A stretch of 64,000 bases of DNA from DASVRZ01 sp038228695 (lineage in GTDB: Bacteria; Verrucomicrobiota; Verrucomicrobiia; Chthoniobacterales; DASVRZ01). Positions 53,181-62,578 of the stretch are shown here, piece by piece. The stretch's first letter is position 1. Each line of letters begins with the position of its first letter. The notes beneath the pieces are model-generated. The model saw only the letters and a list, made by a program, of their open reading frames with translations. It was not told where the DNA came from and made no database searches. The stretch covers positions 1 through 64,000 of the forward strand of contig JBBRPA010000013.1 in NCBI GenBank assembly GCA_038228695.1, given 5' to 3'. A program made the translations under genes and the position numbers.

Positions 53181-54797
53181 TTAGGCCGCCGCGGCGGATT
53201 TCTTGTCGTCGAGATTGGCGATGTCTTTCTCTGCGCGCGGCTCGTCCTTGCTGTCCTTGGGATAGGCGATGCGGGTGTGGAGGATGTTTTTCAGCGAGAA
53301 GCGGAAGCTTTCGCCGATGATGCGGATTTCGCGGAGAGTCAGATCGCAGTCATCGAGTTGGCCGTCCGCGATGCGGGCGTCGATAATGTCGTTGACGAGC
53401 TGCTCGATCCGTTGCGGCGTGGGTTTGTTCAGGCTGCGGGAGGCGCTCTCAACAGCATCGGCGAGGCTGATGATTCCGGCCTCTTTAAATTGCGGGATGG
53501 GGCCGGGGTAGCGGAAGCTTTCCTGCCGGACTTCGGGGATGTCTTCCTCGCGCATGTTCATGATCTTGCCCCCGGCTCGGGTGTCCTCTTGCTGCTGCTG
53601 AGCGCGCTTGTAGAAATAGGAAACCAACGAATTGCCGTGATGCTGCTGGATGACGTCGAGGATCTGGTGGTTCAGCTTGTGCTTGAGCGCGAGATCGACG
53701 CCCTCTTTGACGTGGGCGATGATAATGAGGGCGCTCATGGTTGGCGCGAGGTCGTCGTGCGGGTTGCGATCCTCGTTGATGTTCTCGGTGAAATACTCGG
53801 GTTTGACGAGTTTACCGACGTCATGAAAATAAGCGCAGACCCGACAGAGAGTAGCATTGGCCTTCACCTTCTCTGCAGCGGCCTCAGCGAGACTGGCCAC
53901 CATCAGACTATGATGATAGGTGCCCGGTGCCTCGGTCGAGAGACGGCGCAAGAGCGGGTGATTGAGATCGGCGATTTCCAGCCAGGAGATGTCGGTGGTA
54001 ATTCCGAATGGCGTTTCCAAAAGAGGCAACGCGCCGCCCACGAGCACGGCGGTGATCATTCCGCTGCCGATCGCCGCAAGTGTCTGCCAGCCGAAAAGGT
54101 TCCAATCGGTGCTAGGCAGATCCATCAAATTCAGGGTGATCAATCCGAAGCTAAGGGCGAGTAACCACGTGGCGACTCCGACGTAAAAACCGGCGCGCAA
54201 CAACCGACTGCGACGCCGCACTTGGAGCGTGACGAAGACGGAGATGAATCCGCTAATCAGGCTCAACACGAGAATGAAAGCGTCGATTCCGCGGAAGAGA
54301 ATGGAAGTTAGCAAACTAACAAAAACTGCGGCAAACAGCCCCAGATTCCGACCGAGCAGCACCGAGATCACGAGCGGTGCGAACGAATAAGGAATGAGCA
54401 GAATCGGCACGACTTTCCAAAGGACGCTGTCGTTCGTTTTAGAGATTTCAAAGCACACCTGCATCACCAGTTTGCAAACGGTCAAGTGCGCGAGGATGAC
54501 GCCAAAAATCAGCAGCACCCGGCCGTTGCTCCGGAAGGTCTCAGGATGTCCGATCCAAAGCTGCGCGATGGCCGTGCTGAGAATAAGCAGGCTAATCAGA
54601 AAAAATTGCGCGGGCGACTGTTGCTGTCCGTAGAAAATCAGGCTAGCGAGGCCGCCAATGAAAAGGCCGAGGATGATCATTTTCACCCATGGGTCGGTAG
54701 CGAGCGTTTGGCGGAATTCGCTAGTCGTCTTCTGGCGACGCGTCTTGGCCGAGGACAACCCTTGCTTAATCAGTTTTTTCTTGGCGAATCCAAACAT
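53181..54797 (-). CDS. 7TM-HD (PgpH-like) membrane phosphodiesterase
   Basis: 538 residues from ATG 54797; the upstream frame to 54890 overlaps phoH. A basic cytoplasmic N-terminus is followed by about seven or eight helices (residues about 40-290). A cytosolic HD domain follows with TYHHSLMVASLAEAAAE, YFHDVGKL and QQHHG. The extracellular 7TMR-HDED domain of larger PgpH proteins is missing, so the sensor part is short. The family hydrolyses c-di-AMP. Placement between phoH and ybeY is the classical order. Confidence 0.9.
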   Translation of the reverse strand: MFGFAKKKLIKQGLSSAKTRRQKTTSEFRQTLATDPWVKMIILGLFIGGLASLIFYGQQQSPAQFFLISLLILSTAIAQLWIGHPETFRSNGRVLLIFGVILAHLTVCKLVMQVCFEISKTNDSVLWKVVPILLIPYSFAPLVISVLLGRNLGLFAAVFVSLLTSILFRGIDAFILVLSLISGFISVFVTLQVRRRSRLLRAGFYVGVATWLLALSFGLITLNLMDLPSTDWNLFGWQTLAAIGSGMITAVLVGGALPLLETPFGITTDISWLEIADLNHPLLRRLSTEAPGTYHHSLMVASLAEAAAEKVKANATLCRVCAYFHDVGKLVKPEYFTENINEDRNPHDDLAPTMSALIIIAHVKEGVDLALKHKLNHQILDVIQQHHGNSLVSYFYKRAQQQQEDTRAGGKIMNMREEDIPEVRQESFRYPGPIPQFKEAGIISLADAVESASRSLNKPTPQRIEQLVNDIIDARIADGQLDDCDLTLREIRIIGESFRFSLKNILHTRIAYPKDSKDEPRAEKDIANLDDKKSAAAA

Positions 54798-54807
54798 CGT
54801 AAAAAAG

Positions 54808-55782
54808 TTAGACCGTGCGTTCGGGATGGGCGTCGCGGAATTTTTTGTAGGCGCCAATAATGGACCGAACGAGCTCGTGACGCACGACATCGCGCTCCTC
54901 GAAAGTGATGAATCCGATCCCGGGCACTTTTGCGAGCGCGTCGCCGGCTTCGATCAGGCCGGATTTTTTATTGCGCGGCAGATCGATCTGCGTTCGGTCG
55001 CCGGTAACGACGCAACGCGACTCAGGTCCGAGTCGAGTTAGAAACATAAACATCTGCTCCGTGGTCGTGTTTTGAGCCTCGTCCAAAATGACAAACGCGT
55101 CCTGCAACGTTCGCCCGCGCATGTAAGCGAGCGGAGCGATTTCAATCACGCCGCGCTCGGTATAGCGCTCGATTTCCTCCGGCTCGAGCATGTCGTAGAG
55201 GGCGTCGTAGAGCGGGCGGAGGTAGGGTAGGATTTTGTCGTTCAGATCACCCGGAAGGAACCCGAGCGCCTCGCCCGCTTCGACAGCCGGGCGGGTGAGA
55301 ATGATGCGGCGAACTTTTTCCTGTTTGAGCGCGGAGATGGCGAGGGCCATCGCAAGATAGGTCTTGCCAGTGCCAGCGGGACCGAGGCCGAAGGTTAGAT
55401 CGTGATCGAGAATAGTCTGGACGTAGCGTTTCTGGCTAGCGGTGCGGGCAATGATCGGGGGCTTGCGGACGGAGCATTGGATTTTGATCGAGGCCAGTTG
55501 CGAGAGCGATTCGCTAGACCCGTCGAGGACGGAGTTGAGCGCGTAGAGAAACTCTTGGCGGCGAATCGGCGTGCCTTTTTTATGGGCGTCCTCCAATTGC
55601 CCAAGGAGCGATTTCGCATGCGCCACCGAGGCATCGTCGCCCTCGAAGCGGATCCAGCCATCGCGAGTGGTAACGGAGACGGCGAGTGATTCCTCAAGCT
55701 TTTTCAGCAAACGCGGATCGTTCGCATAGAGCGATTGAAGCGTCCGGGCGCTGTCGAATTCGATGGTTTCCGTGGCTGGCAT
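54808..55782 (-). CDS. phoH: PhoH-family ATPase
   Basis: 324 residues. N-terminal KH-like segment (about 1-100). Walker A GPAGTGKT (134-141) and Walker B FVILDEAQNTTTEQM are clear, followed by VVTGDRTQIDLP. A cytoplasmic RNA-linked ATPase, commonly partnered with YbeY in rRNA processing. First gene of phoH-HD-ybeY, with a 10-nt gap to the HD gene. Confidence 0.94.
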   Translation of the reverse strand: MPATETIEFDSARTLQSLYANDPRLLKKLEESLAVSVTTRDGWIRFEGDDASVAHAKSLLGQLEDAHKKGTPIRRQEFLYALNSVLDGSSESLSQLASIKIQCSVRKPPIIARTASQKRYVQTILDHDLTFGLGPAGTGKTYLAMALAISALKQEKVRRIILTRPAVEAGEALGFLPGDLNDKILPYLRPLYDALYDMLEPEEIERYTERGVIEIAPLAYMRGRTLQDAFVILDEAQNTTTEQMFMFLTRLGPESRCVVTGDRTQIDLPRNKKSGLIEAGDALAKVPGIGFITFEERDVVRHELVRSIIGAYKKFRDAHPERTV

Positions 55783-55861
55783 GTGTGGCTAAAGCCTCGG
55801 AAGTTTAGCAGCGAACGCGGTTTTTACAAAAGCGTAAACTTTTAGGGTCGGACTGCCCTGC

Positions 55862-56449
55862 CTACGCGGTTTTTTTCAAAACGAAACGCTGACTGAATTT
55901 TCCGCTATTGTGGGCCCGACAGCACTTCAGGCAGGCCACGGTACGCCGGATGGGTCGGACCCGTGGATAAACCGCGCGGCAATGGACGCATTCGTAAAAG
56001 TGTTTCCGGGCTATTTTCCGCCGGGGAAGTGGCAGATCGTGGCAGCGCGTTTCGTCGCGCAAGCCAAGATCGCGGCACGCCTGTTGCCATTCCACGCCAT
56101 GCGGCGCAATTCGACGCCGGCGATGCCGGGAGTGGGCCAATAAATGGGCCAACTCGTGCCGCAGCGTGCGATCCACTTCCGCTGCGCTAAAATCCAGCAA
56201 ACGCGGGTTGAGCATAACGATATTTTCCCGGTAATGAGCCAAGCCTACGGTGGTCGTAAGTCGCGAATTCCAAACCACTTGCACTTTTCCTGCCACCTCG
56301 GCGGCTCCTGCTTGGACCAAGAGCGTCGCTGACCGCGAAATCAGCGCTTCATCGGGTCGAAGCCCGTTTCGGCTGTTGCTTTTGGGGGCCGGATTCCTGA
56401 ACAGGTCAAGGAAGAGTTGGCCCGCCTGCTTGATGCTCTTTTTGACCAT
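55862..56449 (-). CDS. SprT-like zinc metallopeptidase
   Basis: 195 residues. Zinc motif HELAH (98-102) in a TLRHELAHLLAHSRH context with a downstream HGVEWQQACRDLG, the SprT pattern. The C-terminal zinc ribbon has CVHC and CLKC pairs. SprT/Spartan proteins act on DNA-protein crosslinks; the bacterial role is uncertain. It is 12 nt downstream of the cysteine desulfurase gene. Confidence 0.9.
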   Translation of the reverse strand: MVKKSIKQAGQLFLDLFRNPAPKSNSRNGLRPDEALISRSATLLVQAGAAEVAGKVQVVWNSRLTTTVGLAHYRENIVMLNPRLLDFSAAEVDRTLRHELAHLLAHSRHRRRRIAPHGVEWQQACRDLGLRDETRCHDLPLPRRKIARKHFYECVHCRAVYPRVRPIRRTVACLKCCRAHNSGKFSQRFVLKKTA

Positions 56450-56461
56450 GGCAAGTGTTCT

Positions 56462-57592
56462 TTAGGACTGTAAATGTCCGACGACCCGGGCTACGCGTCC
56501 AATGGTTTCCTCGATTTCGTCCATCGTGTTGGCGCGCCCGAGGGAAAAACGAACGGTGGCCCCCGCGACCGCCTCGGGAACCCCCATCGCCATGAGCACG
56601 TGCGACGCTTGAATACTGCCGACCATGCAAGCGGACCCGCTGGAAACACAAACCCCAGCCAAGTCGAGGCCGATCAACAGCGCCTCACCATCCAGACCCG
56701 GAAAACTGACGTTTAACGTGTTGGCGAGCCGTTTTTCGGGGTCGCCGTTCAGAATGGCCGTGGGATCGAACGCCTGAATACCAGCCCAAAGCCGATCGCG
56801 CAGGGAGCGCTCGTGGAGTTGCTCGGCGGAGCGCTTTTCCTCTGCCTCGGCAGCGGCGGCGGCCATGCCAGCGATCGCAGCGACATTTTCGGTGCCAGGG
56901 CGGCGCTGATTTTCGTGCGCGCCTCCGTGGTGCAACGTCCGAATGGAGACGCCAGCCCGCAGATAGAGCAAGCCCGCGCCGAGTGGACCGTAAAATTTAT
57001 GCGCCGCAAAGGAGGCGGCATCAACGAGCGCGAGGTCCACTCTTTCCTTACCGAGCATCTGGATCATGTCGCTATGGAGCAGGACACCCTTTTCGCGACA
57101 GATCCGGCTGATTTCCGCCAGAGGCTGGAGAACGCCCGTCTCGTTGTTCGCAGCCATGATCGAGCAGAGCGTCGTGTCCGAACGAATAGCGTCGCCAAGG
57201 TCTTCCAAACGAACCAATCCCAGCGGGTCAACCGGCAGATACGTGACTTCGAACCCCTCATGACGCTCGAGATATTCAAACGCCTGAAGCACCGCATGAT
57301 GCTCCGTTTTTGCCGTGATGAGATGTTTCCCCTGCCCCGCGAGCTCACGAGCCAAACCCAGAATAGCCAAGTTATCCGACTCCGTTCCCCCGCCGGTGAA
57401 AATCAGTTCGTGTGGCTTAACGGAAAAAAACCGGGCCAGCACATCCCGTGCGTCGTCCAGCGCTGCTCGGGTCACCCGACCAGCCGCGTGAATGCTCGAC
57501 GGGTTGCCGTGATGCTGCTCGAGATACGGCCGCATCGCCGCCAAAGCCACGGGAGAGAGCGGTGTGGTCGCGTTGTGATCGAGGTAAATCAT
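56462..57592 (-). CDS. Cysteine desulfurase (NifS/IscS class)
   Basis: 376 residues. Opens YLDHNATTPLSP; GTESDNLAI; PLP lysine in FAAHKFYGPLG; mobile-loop catalytic Cys in VSSGSACMVG. It mobilises sulfur from cysteine for Fe-S clusters or tRNA thiolation. No isc scaffold gene is adjacent, so an IscS-like housekeeping or MnmA-linked role cannot be separated. It is first of a two-gene unit with the SprT-like gene. Confidence 0.94.
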   Translation of the reverse strand: MIYLDHNATTPLSPVALAAMRPYLEQHHGNPSSIHAAGRVTRAALDDARDVLARFFSVKPHELIFTGGGTESDNLAILGLARELAGQGKHLITAKTEHHAVLQAFEYLERHEGFEVTYLPVDPLGLVRLEDLGDAIRSDTTLCSIMAANNETGVLQPLAEISRICREKGVLLHSDMIQMLGKERVDLALVDAASFAAHKFYGPLGAGLLYLRAGVSIRTLHHGGAHENQRRPGTENVAAIAGMAAAAAEAEEKRSAEQLHERSLRDRLWAGIQAFDPTAILNGDPEKRLANTLNVSFPGLDGEALLIGLDLAGVCVSSGSACMVGSIQASHVLMAMGVPEAVAGATVRFSLGRANTMDEIEETIGRVARVVGHLQS

Positions 57593-57719
57593 GGAAGCCG
57601 CAAACTATAACACAGCCCGCTGACGGCAAGTCTTCGCGATGCTTGCTTCTTGCAAAAAACCAATCGGGTCCAGCAAGACTTTCAAATCCGAATACTTTGT
57701 CTAGTAACCCAACACCGCC

Positions 57720-60020
57720 ATGAAGCCCTCCCACTCCTGCTGCCACGACCACTCTGACCAAGCAGTCATCCCGTCGTTAACGGCGAAATATTTTTGCCCG
57801 ATGTGCGAGGGTGTCGAATCGGCCAACCCGGGCGATTGCCCAAAATGCGGTATGGCGCTGGAACGCAACCCAACATGGAAACCGGCCACCGGAAAGATGA
57901 CCTACACTTGCCCGATGCACCCGGAGATCGAGCAAGACCATCCCGGCGATTGCCCGATCTGCGGCATGGCACTGGAACCAAAGGGACTACCAGCGGACGA
58001 CCACGACGACGACCAAGAGATTCGTGCTTTGTCGCAAAAGTTCTGGATCGCTGCCGCGCTCACCTTGCCGGTCTTCATTATTGCGATGGCCCACTGGGTT
58101 CCGGGTTTCCATCTGGAGAAACTCCTCCCGAAGAGTGTGTCGAAATGGATCGAGGTGGCCCTCACTATTCCAGTGGTCTTCTGGGCCGGCGGAATGTTTT
58201 TTACCAAAGCCTGGCGCTCGCTGAGGGGCTGGAACCTCAACATGTTCACCCTGATCGCGACCGGTGTGGGCGCGGCTTTTATCTACAGCGCGGTCGCGGT
58301 GTTAGCACCCGGAGTTTTTCCCGAGTCTTTTCGAGTCCATGGTGAGGTCGGGCTCTACTTTGAAGCCGCCGCCGTCATTACCGTGCTCGTTCTCCTCGGA
58401 CAACTGTTAGAAGCCAAAGCGCGCAGTCGCACCGGCCAAGCCATTCAGTCCCTGCTCGGATTGGCCGCCAAGACCGCCCATCGACTGATCGACGGCAAGG
58501 AATCCGATGTCCCCGTGGACGAATTGAAGAAAGGCGATCTGCTCCGCGTCCGGCCTGGTGAAAAAGTGCCGATCGATGGAGTCATCACCGAGGGTCATAG
58601 CAACCTCGACGAGTCGATGATCACGGGCGAAGCCCTCGCCGTTGGCAAGAAGGCGGGGGACACCGTCATCGGTGCAACGATCAACCAGACCGGCAGCTTT
58701 GTGATGCGGACCGAGAAAGTCGGCTCGGAAACTCTCCTTTCCCAAATCGTCCAGATGGTGGCCGAAGCCCAGCGCAGCCGCGCCCCGATCCAGAAACTCG
58801 CGGATTCCGTAGCGGGTTGGTTCGTCCCGATTGTCATCACGATTTCCATCATCACATTTATCGTCTGGGCGATTTTCGGACCCGCCCCGGCTATGGCCTA
58901 CGCCCTCGTCAATGCGGTTTCGGTGCTGATCATTGCCTGCCCGTGTGCACTCGGACTCGCCACGCCCATGTCGATCATGGTCGGCGTTGGCCGCGCCGCG
59001 CAGACCGGCATCCTGATTAGAAATGCCGAAGCCATCGAGATCACCGAAAAGGTCACTCATTTAGTCACCGACAAAACCGGCACTCTCACGACCGGGAAAC
59101 CGCGCGTCACCCACCGCAAGACGGTGAATGGCATCGCGGAAACGCACTTGCTACAGCTAGCCGCTTCCGTCGAGGGAAATAGCGAACATCCCCTCGCCCG
59201 AGCCATCGTCGATCAAGCCCGGGAAGGCGGCATCGATCTCCTCGACGTGAAGGATTTCGCCTCGACCACCGCCGGTGGCGTCACCGGAACCGTCGATGGA
59301 AAAACTATCCGCGTCGGCAAAGCGGGATTCCTCGAAGAAAACGGCATCGCGCTCCCCGATGATCTCGTCGAAGCAGCCGCCGCGTGGCAGGAACAAGCTC
59401 GCACGGTCGTCTGGATTGCCATCGATCAGACCGCAGCCGGGATCCTCAGCATCGCCGATCCGATCAAAGAAAGCACCGCCGAAGCGATCCAGGCGCTCCA
59501 CGCCCTTGGAATTAAGGTCATCATGTGCACCGGTGACAACCGCAAAACCGCCGAGGCCGTCGCTCGCGAACTCGGCATCGACGAGGTTCACGCCGAAGTC
59601 GTCCCTCACGACAAGATCGAGATCGTCCGGAAACTCAAAGCCACGGGAGCCATTGTCGCCATGGCCGGAGACGGCATCAACGACGCCCCGGCCTTGGCAG
59701 AGGCGAACGTCGGCATCGCGATGGGCACTGGCACCGATGTCGCGATCCAAAGCGCCGGGATCACCCTGGTAAAGGGAGACCTTATAGGCATCGCCAAAGC
59801 CATCCACCTCAGTCGCGCCGTCATGGGCAACATCCGACAGAACCTCTTCTTTGCCTTCATCTACAACACCGTCGGCGTCCCCGTGGCCGCCGGAATTCTT
59901 TACCCCTTCTTTGGCCTGCTCCTGAGCCCGATGATCGCCGGAGCAGCGATGAGCGTTTCGTCCCTTTCCGTCATCTTGAATGCGCTCCGCTTGCGCGCTC
60001 TTACCCTCGAAACAAAATGA
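57720..60020 (+). CDS. copA: Copper-translocating P1B-type ATPase
   Basis: 766 residues. Two heavy-metal-binding 'CPMC..CPKCGM' domains (24-48 and 61-87) replace classical CxxC HMA domains, preceded by a Cys/His start (HSCCHDHSDQ). Eight membrane helices are expected with the ion-binding CPC at 407-409, phosphorylated Asp451 in DKTGTLT, TGE in ITGEAL, HP in EHPLARAI and GDGINDAP near 650. It exports Cu(I). The Met/Cys-rich periplasmic protein gene follows 126 nt later. The 127-bp upstream gap probably holds its metal-controlled promoter. Confidence 0.95.
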   Translation: MKPSHSCCHDHSDQAVIPSLTAKYFCPMCEGVESANPGDCPKCGMALERNPTWKPATGKMTYTCPMHPEIEQDHPGDCPICGMALEPKGLPADDHDDDQEIRALSQKFWIAAALTLPVFIIAMAHWVPGFHLEKLLPKSVSKWIEVALTIPVVFWAGGMFFTKAWRSLRGWNLNMFTLIATGVGAAFIYSAVAVLAPGVFPESFRVHGEVGLYFEAAAVITVLVLLGQLLEAKARSRTGQAIQSLLGLAAKTAHRLIDGKESDVPVDELKKGDLLRVRPGEKVPIDGVITEGHSNLDESMITGEALAVGKKAGDTVIGATINQTGSFVMRTEKVGSETLLSQIVQMVAEAQRSRAPIQKLADSVAGWFVPIVITISIITFIVWAIFGPAPAMAYALVNAVSVLIIACPCALGLATPMSIMVGVGRAAQTGILIRNAEAIEITEKVTHLVTDKTGTLTTGKPRVTHRKTVNGIAETHLLQLAASVEGNSEHPLARAIVDQAREGGIDLLDVKDFASTTAGGVTGTVDGKTIRVGKAGFLEENGIALPDDLVEAAAAWQEQARTVVWIAIDQTAAGILSIADPIKESTAEAIQALHALGIKVIMCTGDNRKTAEAVARELGIDEVHAEVVPHDKIEIVRKLKATGAIVAMAGDGINDAPALAEANVGIAMGTGTDVAIQSAGITLVKGDLIGIAKAIHLSRAVMGNIRQNLFFAFIYNTVGVPVAAGILYPFFGLLLSPMIAGAAMSVSSLSVILNALRLRALTLETK

Positions 60021-60146
60021 TCGCAGCGACGAATCGACCGGAATAAATCCGACCACCGAGCCTCCCATTTTCGTTACATAACGCACCCCTTCCCCATCGC
60101 CGCGGATTCCCTGTGGAAATGGGGGAAAACAAGCAACACCCAAAAA

Positions 60147-60413
60147 ATGAAAAATAAACTCAGCATCCTAATCGTTGGCAGCCTCATGGCCCTCGCATCC
60201 ATCCCTGCCCACGCCGATAAAACCATCGCCGACAACGACCGTTTGATGGCCCAGCGCGCCCAAGTCGCCGAAATCGTCAAGACCGACGACGGCTGCAAAA
60301 TGATGTGCGACGAAATGATGAAAAACCCCAAGTCGAAGAAAATGATGTGCGACATGGTCATGAAAGATTCCGAGTGCATGAAAATGATGCACGACGGAAT
60401 GAAAACGAAGTAA
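60147..60413 (+). CDS. Met/Cys-rich small periplasmic protein, probable copper binder
   Basis: 88 residues with signal peptide (MKNKLSILIVGSLMALASIP, cleavage after AHA). The mature part has repeated Cys-Met clusters: CKMMCDEMM, KKMMCDMVM and CMKMMHDGM, an obvious soft-metal ligand series. By sequence and by its place after copA it probably buffers Cu(I) in the periplasm. I do not know a named family. It ends at a strong terminator. Confidence 0.8.
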   Translation: MKNKLSILIVGSLMALASIPAHADKTIADNDRLMAQRAQVAEIVKTDDGCKMMCDEMMKNPKSKKMMCDMVMKDSECMKMMHDGMKTK

Positions 60414-60437
60414 CCACTTCCTTATCCCCCCAAGCAG

Positions 60438-60470
60438 CAGCCTGTCGGAGCGCCCGGCAGGCTGTTTCTC
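60438..60470 (+). terminator. Rho-independent terminator
   Basis: CAGCCTGTCGG (60438-60448) pairs with CCGGCAGGCTG (60454-60464) with one G-T pair, followed by TTTCTC. It closes the copA/Met-Cys-protein unit. Confidence 0.7.
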
Positions 60471-60511
60471 CACCAGCGCACCTCGTTCCTCCCTTCTGCC
60501 CACTTACAATT

Positions 60512-61153
60512 ATGAAAACGCTTCCCTTTATCGCGAGTCTTGCCTTGCTCATCTCTCTCCCATCTGCAGTCGTCAGAGCCGAGGATGGCGACAACGAAAA
60601 AGGTAAAAACAAGAAGCACCGCGACAAAGACGAGGAGCGAGGCCAAAAAGGGCAGGATCATGCCAATCGCAAAGACGATCATCGAGATAATCGCGGAGAT
60701 AATGGAAACCATGGCGACAACGATCGGAAAGCGCGTGTGGTCGTCGTGCACGACAACTACCGCCAACCCAGTCGCCGGGATCGCCGCGATGAACGCCCCG
60801 TTGTTCAAGTAATCGAACGCCGCGACAGTTCACGCTACGACCGACAATCGTCGAGCACTCGTTATGTGACTCAAGATTACCGGCATTTCGACTACCGCGA
60901 TGTGAATCGGGATGTGAGCTATCGCAGCCGTTATCCCCAACAAGTGGTGGTCTATGAGAATCGCCCTTATCATTACAATTACTACGACCTCCAAGTCGTG
61001 CTGGCTCGCGAGGGCTACTACGATGGCGACGTCGATGGCATCTGGGGCCCACAAAGCAGGTCCTCGCTGCGACGCTATCAGGTCGATCAAGGTTGGAGAA
61101 ACGATGATCAGGTCGATGGCCGGTTGATCGTCAATTTCAACCTCGGGTACTAG
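60512..61153 (+). CDS. Secreted protein with charged repeat region and peptidoglycan-binding domain
   Basis: 213 residues from ATG 60512. Signal peptide (MKTLPFIASLALLISLPSAV, cleavage after VRA). Residues about 24-95 are a highly charged Lys/Asp/Arg/His/Gly tract (NRKDDHRDNRGDNGNHGDND). About 100-155 is a Tyr/Arg-rich low-complexity stretch. About 160-205 is a PG_binding_1 repeat (DLQVVLAREGYYDGDVDGIW ... RRYQ). It probably anchors in the cell wall; the charged tract could bind metal or polyanions. Confidence 0.8.
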   Translation: MKTLPFIASLALLISLPSAVVRAEDGDNEKGKNKKHRDKDEERGQKGQDHANRKDDHRDNRGDNGNHGDNDRKARVVVVHDNYRQPSRRDRRDERPVVQVIERRDSSRYDRQSSSTRYVTQDYRHFDYRDVNRDVSYRSRYPQQVVVYENRPYHYNYYDLQVVLAREGYYDGDVDGIWGPQSRSSLRRYQVDQGWRNDDQVDGRLIVNFNLGY

Positions 61154-61517
61154 CACTCCTTCTCGAAAATAGCGCCACCCGGGGAGCAGCATTTTCCCAA
61201 GTGCCAAGCACTAGGTCTAACTCGCCGTCGTCGGTGAACCCTGCGAACAGCAGCGTTGTAAAATTCTCTATTTTGCCTAGCCTGCGACTCCATCGGATAC
61301 CGGATGATGTGACACACCGCTCCACCTAGGCGTCTGGCAAAATACCCAGATACCAATTCCAATGGTGGGCGCTCTGCTTCGTCGGGAGCGGCCCGTCGAA
61401 TACTGCCCGCCGGGGAGGAGACTTTTAAGAAGGCACCGAAAGCCGCCAAAACCAGCGGCCAAAGCGAACTGTGGTTGTAGGTAAGATCAGGTTATTTTCT
61501 AGAGGGATTGCTCGAGA
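61154..61517. other. 364-bp stretch without a supported gene
   Basis: Minus-strand frames (61137-61325 and 61150-61449) overlap in different phases. Neither has a recognisable domain or start context. The stretch could be decayed coding sequence or a non-coding spacer; I see no tRNA, no clear repeat and no terminator. Confidence 0.5.
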
Positions 61518-62183
61518 TTAAGCCGGAAGCCTGCCACAGCATCCTTCCTCGCGCATGCAGCGGCAGCCGAGCACGGCAATCAACGCACCGCAAAACGGGG
61601 CGACGAGATAGAGCCAGAGATGGGCGACATTTCCTGAGACCAAGGCAGGGGCAAGGGAGCGGGCGGGGTTCATCGACGCACCGGAGATGGGGCCGGCAAA
61701 GAGGGCTTCCAGCGCGATGACGGCTCCGATAGCGATACCTGCGGTGATGCCGCGTTCCTTGCCTCCGCTGGAGACGCTGAGGATGACGAACATGAGAATG
61801 CCGGTGAGGACGAATTCGAGGAGGAAGGATTGCCACTCCGATCCCGCCGGAAGGGTGGCTCCCAGCGTGGTGTGCGTCGGGAAGAGCACGTGCAAAAGTC
61901 CGCTCGCCAGCAACGCACCGACTAATTGACTGCCAATGTAGGGCAGAACTTGACGACCGGAAAAGCGGCGGGCGGCGAAGAAACCGAGGGTGACGGCAGG
62001 GTTGAGGTGCGCGCCGGAAATGTCACCCAACGAGTAGATCATGGCGAGAACGATGAGGCCAAAGGTAAGGGCAACGCCGAGGTGGGTGACGCTGCCGCCA
62101 GTGAGATCATTGATGACGATGGCGCCCGTGCCAGCAAAGACGAGGCAGAAGGTGCCAAAGGCTTCGGCGAGGAGTTTTTTCAT
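61518..62183 (-). CDS. Aquaporin/MIP-family channel with Cys-rich tail
   Basis: 221 residues from ATG 62183. Six helices and two half-helices with HLNPAVT (first NPA) and SMNPARS (second NPA). The helix-5/loop-E region fits an AqpZ-like or AqpS-like channel. The last 15 residues form an unusual Cys tail (CRCMREEGCCGRLPA) that should be cytoplasmic. The gene follows a CsoR/RcnR-type metal sensor by 37 nt, so metalloid or metal-linked expression is suggested. Water, glycerol and arsenite are all possible substrates. Confidence 0.88.
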   Translation of the reverse strand: MKKLLAEAFGTFCLVFAGTGAIVINDLTGGSVTHLGVALTFGLIVLAMIYSLGDISGAHLNPAVTLGFFAARRFSGRQVLPYIGSQLVGALLASGLLHVLFPTHTTLGATLPAGSEWQSFLLEFVLTGILMFVILSVSSGGKERGITAGIAIGAVIALEALFAGPISGASMNPARSLAPALVSGNVAHLWLYLVAPFCGALIAVLGCRCMREEGCCGRLPA

Positions 62184-62220
62184 AGGCGATAGTCTGTCAG
62201 ACGGTGGGGAAATCGTCACC

Positions 62221-62502
62221 TTAATCCACGTAGCGTTCGAGGACTTGGAGGAGGTCGTGGAGGCGTTCTTTGGCGTCGGCGGAGTTTTGCGCTTCCTCGA
62301 TGCAGTGGTGGAGGTGCGAGTGGATGAGTTTTTCGGCGAGCGATTTCAAACCTTTGCGGGCGGAGATGATCTGCATCAGCACCTCGGAGCAGTCGCGGTC
62401 GGCGGCGAGCATTTTTTCGATGCCCCCGAGTTGGCCCGCGACTTTGCGGGTGCGGAGGATGAGGGCCTGACGTTCGGCGGGAGGGTGTTGGTGTTCGCTC
62501 AT
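62221..62502 (-). CDS. CsoR/RcnR-family metal-sensing repressor
   Basis: 93 residues (DUF156 fold): RTRKVAGQLGGIEKMLAADR, then DCSEVLMQIISARKGLKSLA and LIHSHLHHC. Metal ligands Cys38, His63 and Cys67 reproduce the C-H-C set of CsoR (Cu) and InrS (Ni) rather than RcnR's C-H-H. The His-bearing N-terminus (EHQH) could add a ligand as in the nickel sensors. It is divergent from the RcnA exporter and upstream of the aquaporin. It likely represses both until metal binds. Confidence 0.9.
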   Translation of the reverse strand: MSEHQHPPAERQALILRTRKVAGQLGGIEKMLAADRDCSEVLMQIISARKGLKSLAEKLIHSHLHHCIEEAQNSADAKERLHDLLQVLERYVD

Positions 62503-62553
62503 GGCGGAGTGTAGAACCTGCGGCGGCGGTTGCAAAGTAGTTATTGCTAATAA

Positions 62554-62570
62554 GGGGTAGGGGGGTATGG
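62554..62570. promoter_or_regulatory. G-tract operator of the CsoR/RcnR-type repressor
   Basis: GGGGTAGGGGGGTATGG lies between the sensor and rcnA starts. RcnR/CsoR-family repressors bind TA-flanked runs of about six G/C, which this reproduces (TAGGGGGGTA). It is adjacent to the rcnA start. Confidence 0.65.
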
Positions 62571-62578
62571 TCAGGGGG

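Noticed and set aside
61137..61462. Three overlapping minus-strand frames between the PG-binding protein and the aquaporin
   Set aside because: None has a recognisable family or start signal and they contradict one another in phase; recorded as an unassigned stretch.
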